This document shows, piece after piece, positions 16,186 to 23,731 of a DNA stretch of 64,000 nt. The translations under genes were made by a program, and so were the position numbers. Origin of the DNA: 3-1-20CM-4-69-9 sp963833655 (GTDB taxonomy: Bacteria > Actinomycetota > Thermoleophilia > Gaiellales > Gaiellaceae); NCBI GenBank assembly GCA_963833655.1, contig CAWHYL010000007.1:124001-188000 (forward strand). The letters run 5' to 3'. A model generated the notes under the pieces. It saw only the letters and a program-made list of their open reading frames with translations. It searched no databases and was not told where the DNA came from. Position 1 is the first letter of the stretch; each line of letters starts with the position of its first letter.

Positions 16186-17363
16186 AAGCGCGCGACCGCT
16201 CCCAGGTGGCGCTCGTACGCGCCCGACTCGACGATCTCGGAGATCTGGGCGACGGCGAACCGCAGCTCCTCGTCGCTGTTGTAGTAGTGCGGGCCGAGGC
16301 GGAGGCCCGCGTCGGGACGGAAGTCGCAGAGGATCTGGCGCTCGGCGAGCTCCTTGTGCACCGCCTCGAACTCCGGCGTGCGCACCGTCACCGTGCCGCC
16401 TCGCCGCTCCGCCTCGCGAGGGCTGCCGACCTCGAAGCCGGCGGCGTCCGCCAGGTCGATGAGCAGCTCCGTCTGCCGCAGCGAGTTCTCGCGGATGCGC
16501 TCGACGCCGATCTCCTCGATCAGTTCGTACCCGGCCGTCGCCGCGTAGAGCGCCGGCACGTTCGGCGTGCCGGTGAGAAAGCGCGCCGCGCCGGGGGCGT
16601 ACTCGAGCTCCGGCTCGAAGCCGAACGGCCGCGCGTGAGCTTGCCAGCCCATGAACGTCGGCTCGAGGACGTCCGCCAGATCGGGCCGCACGTAGAGCCA
16701 GCCGTTGCCGGGCCCCCCGCAGAGCCACTTGACGCTGCCGCCGACTGCGAAGTCGACGTTGAGCGCGGTCACGTCGAGCGGGACGATGCCGGCGGACTGA
16801 TACGCATCGAGCACCACGTGCGCGCCGAACTCGTGCGCGCGCCGCACGATCGCCTCGACGTCCTGGATCTCGGCTGTCTTGAACAGCACGTGGGTGAGCG
16901 GGACGAGCAGCGTGCGCTCGTCGATCGCCTCGAGGATCGCGCGGTCGTCGGGGACGACGACGGCGTCGAGCTCCGGTTGCGCCTGGTAGAGGTAGCGCAC
17001 GCTCGGGAAGTTCCCCTCCTCGTACACGACGCGGTTGCGGTGGGGGTCGATCGGACGGAAGCACGAGACGACGATCGCCTCGGCGACGGCGACGTTCTGG
17101 TGCATGACGGTCGATCCGGGCGCGGCGCCGACGATGCGCCCGATCTGGTCGCCGACCGTGAGCGGCATCTCCCACCAGCCTTCGGCCCACGCGCGGATGC
17201 CGCGTTCGCGCCACGTGCGTGCGTACTCGGCCACTCGCTCCTCTGCGGCCGCCGGCATCGCGCCGAGCGAATGGTTGATCAGGTACGTCGTGTGCTCCAG
17301 GATCGGAAACCGATCCCGGTACGACGTCAGCTCAGTTGAGGCTGCGCTCGGCCGGTCCGACAT
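16182..17363 (-). CDS. PLP-dependent aminotransferase class V, kynureninase-like
   Basis: A 393-residue fold-type I PLP enzyme. Asp186 (VVLDAYQSAG) is the pyridine-nitrogen aspartate and Lys212 (GGSVKWLCGGPGNGWLYV) the Schiff-base lysine; the KxLxGGPG context resembles kynureninase more than cysteine desulfurase. Other segments are NHSLGAMPAAAEE, MHQNVAVAEAIVVSCF and FLTGTPNVPALYA. Probable substrate is kynurenine or a similar amino acid, releasing alanine, but I see no other kynurenine-pathway gene nearby. The ATG at 17363 overlaps the citrate synthase end by 32 bases, so it is the last gene of that operon. Confidence 0.8.
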   Translation of the reverse strand: MSDRPSAASTELTSYRDRFPILEHTTYLINHSLGAMPAAAEERVAEYARTWRERGIRAWAEGWWEMPLTVGDQIGRIVGAAPGSTVMHQNVAVAEAIVVSCFRPIDPHRNRVVYEEGNFPSVRYLYQAQPELDAVVVPDDRAILEAIDERTLLVPLTHVLFKTAEIQDVEAIVRRAHEFGAHVVLDAYQSAGIVPLDVTALNVDFAVGGSVKWLCGGPGNGWLYVRPDLADVLEPTFMGWQAHARPFGFEPELEYAPGAARFLTGTPNVPALYAATAGYELIEEIGVERIRENSLRQTELLIDLADAAGFEVGSPREAERRGGTVTVRTPEFEAVHKELAERQILCDFRPDAGLRLGPHYYNSDEELRFAVAQISEIVESGAYERHLGAVARF

Positions 17364-18417
17364 AGCGGGCCGACGGGCGGAAGAGACGCCCGGTTCGCTT
17401 CTGCTCGAGGATGTGCGCCGACCAGCCGGCGACACGCGAGCACGCGAACATCGCCGGCACGAGCGGCGGCGGGATGTCGGCAACGTCCAGCACGATCGCC
17501 GAGTAGTACTCGACGTTCGTCGCGAGCACGCGGTCGGGCGACCGCTCCTGCAGCGCCTTCAGCGCCACCTCCTCGAGCTGCTCGGCGACCTCGACGTTCG
17601 GCGCGTCGAGCTCCTTCGCCGTGCGCTTGAGAAGCCGCGAGCGCGGGTCCTCCGCGCGGTAGACGCGATGGCCGAAGCCCATGATCCGCTTCCGCGCCGC
17701 AAGGGCGTCGTGCACCCACTTCTCGGGATCGCCCGTCGCCTGCACCTCGGCGAGCATCGGCTTGACGTAGGCGGGCGCGCCACCGTGCAGCGGGCCCGAC
17801 AGCGCGCCCACCGCGGACGACAGCGCGGCGCCGCAGTCAGCGCCTGTCGAGGCGACGACGCGCGCCGTGAACGTCGAGGCGTTGAGGCCGTGCTCTGCGG
17901 TGCAGATCCAGTACGTGTCGATCGCCTTCGCCGCGCGCGGATCGGCTTCGCCGCGCCAGCGCAGCAGGAATTTCTCAGCCGCCGTCTTCCCCTGCGCGAC
18001 GACATCGTCCGGAACAGCCTCGGTGTGGCCGTCCGCGACACGCGCCGACCGCGCGACGATCGCCATCATCTGCGCGGAGAGGCGGCCGAGATCCTCGCGT
18101 GCCTGGTCGTCGGAGATCTCGTTCAGCTTGCCGAGCTTCCACTCCCCCGCGAGGCGCGCCGTCTCGGCCTGCAGGTCGGCGGGCGCGTTGCCCGTGAGCT
18201 TCGCAGGCTCGTAGGGCTCGGGGTCGGGCATCTTCGAGTTGATGTCGTCGTCGACGAGCAGGCCCCAGACGTTCTCGTACGGGTGATGGCCGACGAGGTT
18301 CTCGATGTCGACGCCGCGGTAGCGCAGCGATCCACCTTCGCGGTCGGGCTCGGCGATCTCCGTCTCGACGGCGACGACGCCTTCGAGGCCCGGCTTGAAG
18401 TCGTTGTTACTGCTCAT
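17332..18417 (-). CDS. gltA: Citrate synthase
   Basis: Condenses oxaloacetate and acetyl-CoA in the TCA cycle. The 361-residue protein belongs to the short Gram-positive/archaeal type: SLRYRGVDIENL near the start, catalytic His in AEHGLNASTF, substrate/CoA loop GPLHGGAPAYV, GFGHRVYRAEDPRSRLLK, and the catalytic Asp region NVEYYSAIVLD; the C-terminus RLFRPSARYVGP carries the oxaloacetate-binding arginines. Its ATG overlaps the preceding ornithine-cyclodeaminase-like gene (ATGA). It may be a methylcitrate synthase or one of several paralogs; motifs do not separate these. Confidence 0.95.
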   Translation of the reverse strand: MSSNNDFKPGLEGVVAVETEIAEPDREGGSLRYRGVDIENLVGHHPYENVWGLLVDDDINSKMPDPEPYEPAKLTGNAPADLQAETARLAGEWKLGKLNEISDDQAREDLGRLSAQMMAIVARSARVADGHTEAVPDDVVAQGKTAAEKFLLRWRGEADPRAAKAIDTYWICTAEHGLNASTFTARVVASTGADCGAALSSAVGALSGPLHGGAPAYVKPMLAEVQATGDPEKWVHDALAARKRIMGFGHRVYRAEDPRSRLLKRTAKELDAPNVEVAEQLEEVALKALQERSPDRVLATNVEYYSAIVLDVADIPPPLVPAMFACSRVAGWSAHILEQKRTGRLFRPSARYVGPAERSLN

Positions 18418-19364
18418 CTCGGTTCCTCCAACTCGATCTCCCGGCCGACCGACCGCAAACGCGCGGCGGCGAGCACGAGTGCTGCCGCGGCGGCGTCCTG
18501 GACGGCCACGCCGACTGACTTATACAGGGTGACCTCGTCCCGGGAGCGGCGTCCCGGGCTGGTTCCGGCCACGAGCTCGCCGAGCTCGACGACCTCCGGC
18601 GCGCCGTCGCGAAACTCCGGCGCGCCCGCCGGCGGCGGAGCAAGCGTCGAGCCCCGCGCCTCGACAGCGACGACCGCAGCATCGCGAACGATCGCGGGGT
18701 CGACCTCCCCGCTCCCGTCCGGGTTCGCGCCGACGGAGTTGACGTGCGTGCCCGGCTCGAGCCAGTCGCGCAGCACGATCGGCTCGCTCGCGTGCGTGGT
18801 CGCCGCCACGACATCGGCGCCGCGCACCGCCTGCTCGAACGACTCGACCGCCGTCGCCCCGATCTCCCGCGCAGTCGCCGCCGCGCGCTCGGGATTGCGC
18901 GAGGCAACACGGACCTCGTCGAAGTCCCGGACGCGACGCAGAGCGTCGGCGTGCGTCCGCGCCTGCACCCCCGCGCCGAGGATTGCGAGCACCTTCGCGT
19001 CGTCGCGCGCGAGCAGCCGCGTCGCGAGCGCCGACCCTGCAGCCGTGCGCGTGGCGGTGATGTACGTCCCGTCCATCAACGCGACGGGTGTGCCGTTCGC
19101 CGGGTCGAACACGCCGATCAACGCCTGGTGCGTGTGCCGGTCGGTGTTCTGCGGGAACAACGTCACGAGCTTGCATGCGAGCCCTGCGGACGGCAGGTAC
19201 GACGGCATCGCGCCGAGCAGTCCGCCGCGCTCAGCGAACGCCGCGATGCGCGGCGGCATCGACGCCTTGCCCTCGCTGAGCTCGCGGTGCGCGTGCGCGA
19301 GCGCGTCGATGAGGGCGTCGAGGTCGAGGAGCTCCTCCACCTCCTGCCGGGAGAGGACGATCAC
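18414..19364 (-). CDS. Ornithine cyclodeaminase/mu-crystallin family protein
   Basis: A 316-residue NAD(P)-binding protein. The N-terminal dimerisation part reads VLSRQEVEELLDLDALIDAL and PPRIAAFAERGGLLGAMPSYLP; LALIGVFDPANGTPVALMDGTYITATRTAAGSALATRLLAR is followed by the Rossmann motif LAILGAGVQARTHADAL and HVNSVGANPDGSGEVDP. Family members include ornithine cyclodeaminase, alanine dehydrogenase and ketimine reductases; the catalytic aspartate region (VGANPDG) is present but substrate cannot be told. The GTG at 19364 overlaps the upstream epimerase stop as GTGA, and its own stop overlaps citrate synthase, so the genes are translationally coupled. Confidence 0.88.
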   Translation of the reverse strand: MIVLSRQEVEELLDLDALIDALAHAHRELSEGKASMPPRIAAFAERGGLLGAMPSYLPSAGLACKLVTLFPQNTDRHTHQALIGVFDPANGTPVALMDGTYITATRTAAGSALATRLLARDDAKVLAILGAGVQARTHADALRRVRDFDEVRVASRNPERAAATAREIGATAVESFEQAVRGADVVAATTHASEPIVLRDWLEPGTHVNSVGANPDGSGEVDPAIVRDAAVVAVEARGSTLAPPPAGAPEFRDGAPEVVELGELVAGTSPGRRSRDEVTLYKSVGVAVQDAAAAALVLAAARLRSVGREIELEEPR

Positions 19365-20386
19365 GAGAGGCGCTTGAGCAGGCCGAGGGCCTGCTGGTTC
19401 CACGGGACGCGGTGCGTGACGCCGGCGCTGCCGACCCGCCCGCGGTTCGCCAGGTACCAGTCGTAGGTCTCGATCAGCGCGTCCTTGTTCGACAGCCGCG
19501 GCTGCCAGCCGAGGACGCGCTGCGCGCGCGACGTGTCGACGAACGAATCCTTGTGCGCCGTCTTGTAGTGCCATTCCGCGAGCGGAGACACGCGCAGCAG
19601 CTCGAGCGTTCGCAGCGCGGCTTCAGCCGGCTTGACGGGCACGGGCTGCAGGCGCGAGGACGACCCGGCATGGTCGATCAGCGCCTGGAGGTCGCTGTGG
19701 ACGGTCCCGAACTCGGTCGCGCCGACGTTGAACGTCTCGCGCGCAGCCTCCGGCACCGTTGCAGCGCGCACGATCGCGTCGACGAGATCCTCGACCGCCA
19801 GGAGCTGGTAGCGGTTGTGCCCCTTGCCGAGGATGTAGATGCGCCTTCCTTCCCGAATCCAGTCGAAGAGGATCTCGAACACGCCGAGCCGCTCCGGTCC
19901 GATGAACGTCTTCGGCCGGACGATCGTCGTCTCGACTGCGGCGACGCGGCAAAGGGCCTCGGCGTCGATCTTCGACTCGCCGTACCAGCCGACGCCGACG
20001 AGCGGATCGTCCTCCTCGATCGGATGCTTCTCCGGAACGCCGTACACCGCGGTCGACGAGATGAACACGACGCGGCCGACCCGCGCCTCGCGCGCCTCCT
20101 GCAGAACGTGCTCCGTGCCGGTGACGTTCACCGAGCGAATCGACTCGCGCGACGCCTGGATCGGGAGCGCGGCCGCCGCGTGCACGACGACGTCGGCACC
20201 CGCGACGAGCTCGCGCACGCGCTCGCGGTCGCGGATGTCGCCGCGCAGCTCCTGCACCGACCGCTCGAGCTCCGGGTCGTCGAGCGGCGCGACGTCGAGC
20301 GTGCGCACGGCGTGGGCGTCGGCGAGCAGCCGCCGAGCAAGGTGCAGGCCCAGGAAGCCTGCGCCGCCTGAGATGGCCCAGAGCAC
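19361..20386 (-). CDS. NAD-dependent sugar-epimerase/dehydratase
   Basis: Extended short-chain dehydrogenase of 341 residues: GGAGFLGLHLARRLL is the NAD-binding glycine motif, VVHAAAALPIQASRES the NNAG-equivalent, SSTAVYGV and WYGESKIDAEAL supply the Ser/Tyr/Lys catalytic set (YxxxK), and the C-terminal part has AVEDLVDAIVRAATVP and VLGWQPRLSNKDALIETYDWY. Substrate is probably a nucleotide sugar or an isoprenoid/sterol-like compound; motifs are not decisive. It starts the base after the CopC-CopD stop and ends in the GTGA overlap, so it is cotranscribed with both neighbours. Confidence 0.88.
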   Translation of the reverse strand: MLWAISGGAGFLGLHLARRLLADAHAVRTLDVAPLDDPELERSVQELRGDIRDRERVRELVAGADVVVHAAAALPIQASRESIRSVNVTGTEHVLQEAREARVGRVVFISSTAVYGVPEKHPIEEDDPLVGVGWYGESKIDAEALCRVAAVETTIVRPKTFIGPERLGVFEILFDWIREGRRIYILGKGHNRYQLLAVEDLVDAIVRAATVPEAARETFNVGATEFGTVHSDLQALIDHAGSSSRLQPVPVKPAEAALRTLELLRVSPLAEWHYKTAHKDSFVDTSRAQRVLGWQPRLSNKDALIETYDWYLANRGRVGSAGVTHRVPWNQQALGLLKRLS

Positions 20387-21628
20387 CTAGGCTGGCGGCT
20401 TGGCGTTGACGAGGATCGCAGCCACGAGCAGGACGATCATGCCGACCATGCTCTCACCCGCGATGCTCGCGCGGAGCTTCGCGGGTGCGCCGCCTCGCTC
20501 GACGGCGGGAACCGCGCGCAGCTTGTGCAGCCCGCCCCAGGCGAACGCGAGCGCCACCAGCCCGATCTTCACGAGGAGCACGCGCCCGTAACCGGTCGTC
20601 CAGAGGTCGTCGAGCCTCGGGAGGCGGAGGATCGCGAGGTAGACGCCCGCGAGCAGCAGCACGCCGACGCACACGGTTGCGAGCCGCGAGAACGCGAGGA
20701 ACGCCGGCCTGCGCAGCTCCGGCAGCAGGGGCCAGACGACCACGACGAGCTGGATCAGCCCGCCGATCCAGAGACAGGCCGCGGCCAGGTGCGCCCAGTC
20801 GGCGAGCTCCGACTTCCACGACGAGCCCGCATCGGCCGCCGAATGCCCGGAAAGGGAGAGGCCGGCGACGAAGAGCAGGCCGAGGAAGAACGCCGGCCAG
20901 AGGAAGACGTCCTGGTCCGTCAGCCACGCAAGGAACAGCAGCGCCGCGACGAGGGAGAAGCCGAGCGTCATCGCGACGAACACCGTTCCGAAGCGCGTGC
21001 GCGCCATCGGGCTGAGGTCGCCGTAGAGCAAGCGTGCGAACGGGAGCTGCAGCGCGTCCTCCGCACGGAGGAGAAACGCCGCGATGCCGATGTTGAGGGT
21101 CGCCACGACGCCGATGCCGGTGAGCACGAAGAAGCGTCCCGGGAGGCGACGCCGCGCGACGAGCAGGCGGAAGCCGAGGCCCCCGACGACCAGCGCGAGC
21201 GAGAGGAAGTAGAGCCAGCGCACGACGTCCTCGGTGCGGGTCGGGCCGGAGGCGCCGAAGGCCTGCGTGGGCGGTGGCGCCTTTATCCGCACGCCGAACG
21301 TGAAGACGCCGGAGACGACGTGCCCGTCGCCGGACATTGCGTGCCAGCGGATCGTGTACGCGCCGCGCTTCAGTCGCGGCACCGTCGCGACGAGCGAGCG
21401 ACCGTCGTCGCGAATCGTCGGGACCGCGAGCTCGCCGCGGGTGGAGTAGAGCCTGATCGTGTGCGGCAGCTTCTCGACGTACTGGTCGAAGGTGAGCGTG
21501 ACCGTTCTGGGCGAGACGTTCACACGCTGCTGGAATGACGGCGACGTGTGCACGAGCGTCGCGTGCGCGTGGGCCGTGGCCGGGAGTGCAAGCGCACCGA
21601 GCGCGGCGAGAAGGAGTGCGCGGCTCAT
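20387..21628 (-). CDS. CopC-CopD fusion (copper uptake/resistance protein)
   Basis: A 413-residue protein joining a periplasm-type CopC domain to a CopD membrane domain. After the signal peptide (ALPATAHA) the mature protein begins with His22 (HATLVHTSP), the N-terminal copper-brace histidine, and the second half of the site is Asp101/His103 in SGDGHVVSG. The CopD part has about eight membrane helices with FLSLALVVGGLGFRLL, GHSAADAGSS, LADWAHLAAACLWIGGLIQL and GGLHKLRAVPAVERGG. Predicted to bind Cu(II) outside and move copper across the membrane. Its ATG overlaps the upstream membrane gene (ATGA) and its stop abuts the epimerase gene. Confidence 0.93.
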   Translation of the reverse strand: MSRALLLAALGALALPATAHAHATLVHTSPSFQQRVNVSPRTVTLTFDQYVEKLPHTIRLYSTRGELAVPTIRDDGRSLVATVPRLKRGAYTIRWHAMSGDGHVVSGVFTFGVRIKAPPPTQAFGASGPTRTEDVVRWLYFLSLALVVGGLGFRLLVARRRLPGRFFVLTGIGVVATLNIGIAAFLLRAEDALQLPFARLLYGDLSPMARTRFGTVFVAMTLGFSLVAALLFLAWLTDQDVFLWPAFFLGLLFVAGLSLSGHSAADAGSSWKSELADWAHLAAACLWIGGLIQLVVVVWPLLPELRRPAFLAFSRLATVCVGVLLLAGVYLAILRLPRLDDLWTTGYGRVLLVKIGLVALAFAWGGLHKLRAVPAVERGGAPAKLRASIAGESMVGMIVLLVAAILVNAKPPA

Positions 21629-22209
21629 CGGTGCGGCGTCCCCGCGAGCGGCGAGATGTGCCCGAACACGGGCGCGGCGTCGCGATCGCAGTAGAGGAAG
21701 ACCGCGCAGACGACGAACGTCAGCGCGAACGCCGTCGCCGCGAACTGCGAGCGCGGGCGCACGCAGCGGATGAGCGGGAACACCGCCGCGAAGAGCAGCG
21801 TCCAGCCGAGCAGGTGGTGGAGGAACGACGAGCGCTGGAAGAACCAGGCGTTCTGCTCGTGCACGAGGAACGCCGTCCCCGAGACCACGAAGGCGCTGGC
21901 CATCATCAGCCGCCACCACGGGCTGTGGATCTTGCCGCGCACGAGCGCAAGCTCCACGGCTCCCGCTGCCATCAGCACCTCCGCCCACGCACCGTGCGCG
22001 AGCATGTGCAGCGTCGAGTTGGTGAAGAACGTCATCACGGGCCACATGAGCGCGCCGAGCGCGAACGCGAGCCCGGGCCAGAGGTAGGCGCGCCACGCGC
22101 GCCGCTGCCAGACTTCCGTGCCGACGACGGCCTCCGTGAGCAGGCACAGGCCGAGGAGCAGGAACCCCGTCGCGAACAGCCAGTGGACGTGCTCAGCGGG
22201 AGGTTGCAT
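21625..22209 (-). CDS. Unknown multi-spanning membrane protein next to CopC-CopD
   Basis: A 194-residue protein with about six membrane helices: HWLFATGFLLLGLCLLTEAV, YLWPGLAFALGALMWPVMTF, LAHGAWAEVLMAAGAVELAL, RLMMASAFVVSGTAFLV, LLGWTLLFAAVFPLIR and FAATAFALTFVVCAVFLYC. Histidines cluster at helix ends (EHVHW, LHMLAHG, VHEQNAW, LHHLLGW), so metal binding is possible. It ends in the ATGA overlap with CopC-CopD and starts 17 bases inside the gene before it. I do not recognise the family. Probably a component of the copper-handling module, by position only. Confidence 0.7.
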   Translation of the reverse strand: MQPPAEHVHWLFATGFLLLGLCLLTEAVVGTEVWQRRAWRAYLWPGLAFALGALMWPVMTFFTNSTLHMLAHGAWAEVLMAAGAVELALVRGKIHSPWWRLMMASAFVVSGTAFLVHEQNAWFFQRSSFLHHLLGWTLLFAAVFPLIRCVRPRSQFAATAFALTFVVCAVFLYCDRDAAPVFGHISPLAGTPHR

Positions 22210-22471
22210 CCGCCTCCCCCAAGTCTTCGAGCAGGCCGGGGACGATCGCGAAGTAGAAGAACAGCCCGACGGCGATCACGAGCAGCGGCGGCTCGACGAA
22301 CAGCCACCAGAAGCCTTGTCCGTGCGGGTGCAGAACCGTGACGCGGTACGGCTGGACGATCGCCCAGATCGCGCCGGCGAGGGCCGTCAGCGGCCCGAGC
22401 GCCGAGACGAAGCGGGCGCGGACGGTTCGTTGACGCGGTACTTCGAGTTCAGAGACGAGCTCTGCGTTCAC
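22193..22471 (-). CDS. Small membrane protein of the copper cluster
   Basis: A 92-residue protein with two membrane helices (ALGPLTALAGAIWAIVQPY and GFWWLFVEPPLLVIAVGLFFYFAIV) and an acidic tail LEDLGEADATSR. The GTG at 22471 is preferred over a TTG at 22483 because GGAGG lies 5 bases before it and no good site precedes the TTG. The histidines VLHPHGQGF could bind metal. Its end overlaps the next membrane gene by 17 bases. No family recognised; function unknown. Confidence 0.65.
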   Translation of the reverse strand: MNAELVSELEVPRQRTVRARFVSALGPLTALAGAIWAIVQPYRVTVLHPHGQGFWWLFVEPPLLVIAVGLFFYFAIVPGLLEDLGEADATSR

Positions 22472-22510
22472 AGCAGCCTCCAACAGTCGGGTGGAACGAG
22501 GTGAAGTTGC

Positions 22511-23140
22511 CTACGCCGCGAGCGGCGGCGGGCGAACCTCGAACGCAAGCCCGAACAGACTGCGTGGTGCGATCGGATCGTCGAGCGCCGAGGGCGGAAC
22601 CGGCACCGCCGCGGGTGCACGCATCGCGCGCAGCGCCGTTTCGTGCGCGTACGTCTCGTACTCCGCGAGCCATTGCTCGACGGCGCGGTAGACGAGCGCG
22701 ACGACGACGGACAGAACGGCGAAGACCGGGAGAGCGCCCGTGTGCAGCCAGGGGGCGAGCAACGGCCAGCGGCCGCTCGAGATCCCTTCGGCGTCCATCT
22801 GCACGAGGTAGATGAGCGACGTCGCCAGGAAGGAGCCCAGCCACAGCCTCGGCGAGAGCTCGATCCGCACCTTCGGCCGGCAGCGCGCGCCGCTCGTCTG
22901 GAGCAGCCGCGTCGCCTTGCCGAAGCGCCAGGCGAGGCGCGCGAGCATCAGCGCCAGCCCGGCCTTCACGACGACGAGCAGGATCGGGTAGTAGTCCGCG
23001 CCGGCGTAGCTCGGCGCCCCCACGTGCCGGCCGAAGTCGAGGCGATGCGAGAGGCTGCGGCCGAGGAGCTCGGCGCAGAGCGCCAGAAAGATCAGCGCCA
23101 CACGCGCCAACGCTCGCTGATGCCTCCGCGCTCTTTCCAT
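22511..23140 (-). CDS. Unknown membrane protein, first gene of the copper cluster
   Basis: A 209-residue protein with about four membrane helices (VALIFLALCAELLGRSL, YYPILLVVVKAGLALML, LWLGSFLATSLIYLVQM, TGALPVFAVLSVVVALVY), ending in a soluble tail APAAVPVPPSALDDPIAPRS. The ATG at 23140 is preferred over the longer frame to 23182, which has low-complexity sequence. It opens the minus-strand run that continues through CopC-CopD to citrate synthase. No family recognised. The GGCTGGGGTC repeats that follow yjbQ lie directly upstream. Confidence 0.65.
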   Translation of the reverse strand: MERARRHQRALARVALIFLALCAELLGRSLSHRLDFGRHVGAPSYAGADYYPILLVVVKAGLALMLARLAWRFGKATRLLQTSGARCRPKVRIELSPRLWLGSFLATSLIYLVQMDAEGISSGRWPLLAPWLHTGALPVFAVLSVVVALVYRAVEQWLAEYETYAHETALRAMRAPAAVPVPPSALDDPIAPRSLFGLAFEVRPPPLAA

Positions 23141-23215
23141 GCCCCGGCTAAAAGTGTGCTCCCGAGGGGGCGGGCAGGTCAAATGCGAACGGCTGGGCCT
23201 GCCGCCGCTGCGAGA

Positions 23216-23248
23216 GGCTGGGGTCGGGCCCCTGCGGGGCCAGACCTC
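23216..23248. repeat. GGCTGGGGTC-type repeat, copy A
   Basis: The motif GGCTGGGGTCGGGCC is followed by CGGGGCCAGACCTC, giving the same imperfect hairpin as copy B, with GGCC/GGCC at its core. It lies between two minus-strand operons. Confidence 0.6.
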
Positions 23249-23289
23249 CTACGCGCATCACTGCCTTTGGGAGGCGTGACCTTTCGAAC

Positions 23290-23324
23290 GGCTGGGGTCA
23301 GGCCTTTTTCGGGGCCAGACCCCG
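23290..23324. repeat. GGCTGGGGTC-type repeat, copy B, with terminator hairpin
   Basis: GGGGTCAGGCC and GGCCAGACCCC flank a TTTTTCGG-like loop, pairing as two 4-6-bp arms around an A-A mismatch. It begins 9 bases after the yjbQ stop, so it may end the hopanoid operon. Copies A and B share GGCTGGGGTC, GGGGCCAGACC and the same spacing, which marks a dispersed repeat family and not a one-off terminator. Confidence 0.6.
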
Positions 23325-23332
23325 CCAGACCC

Positions 23333-23731
23333 TTAGCGCGTCGCGTCGGAGCCGACCACGGTGACCATCCATTCGTCCGCGCAGCGGTCTTCGAAGGCGA
23401 CGAGGAAGATGCGCTGGTACGTGCCGAGGTGCAATTGCCCCTGGGTGAACGGGATCTGCTCCGTCCGCGGGCCGAGGAGAAGCGAGACGAGCCGCTCGCG
23501 CTCGTCGGCCGCGAGCGGGATCAGGCGCTCGAGCAGGCATTCCAGGTCTGAGAAGAAGCCGGTCTCGCGCTCCTGGACGCGAATCAGCGACGGATCGCCG
23601 TTCGGCGAGACGAACGCGATGCCGCTGCCGCCCTGCGCGGCCACCTCGCGTTGGACGTCGTTCGTGATGTCGAGGACGGTCAGGTTCGGCAGCGCCGCGG
23701 CGATCGAAAGCGGGATCTCGACCGAGGTCAT
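23333..23731 (-). CDS. YjbQ/UPF0047 family protein (secondary thiamine-phosphate synthase-like)
   Basis: A 132-residue single-domain protein. DITNDVQREVAAQGG, LGPRTEQIPFTQGQLHLGTYQRIFLVAFED are the family's defining ends, including the QGQLxLGTxQ loop. The N-terminal HTTA-type motif (VPHTTAALTINE in relatives) is replaced by FVSPNGDPSLIRVQE, so a conserved histidine is missing and catalytic activity is doubtful. It is the last gene of the hopanoid operon, overlapping ispH by ATGA, though the family has no known role in hopanoid synthesis. Confidence 0.8.
   Translation of the reverse strand: MTSVEIPLSIAAALPNLTVLDITNDVQREVAAQGGSGIAFVSPNGDPSLIRVQERETGFFSDLECLLERLIPLAADERERLVSLLLGPRTEQIPFTQGQLHLGTYQRIFLVAFEDRCADEWMVTVVGSDATR

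Noticed and set aside
15262..17214. 650-residue minus-strand frame spanning paralog B and the kynureninase-like gene
   Set aside because: Crosses two convincing genes with family motifs and has only Arg-rich low-complexity sequence.
20387..22147. 586-residue continuous frame through CopC-CopD and the upstream membrane gene
   Set aside because: The first 170 residues are Arg/Ala-rich shadow sequence; the signal peptide and ATGA overlap mark the true start at 21628.
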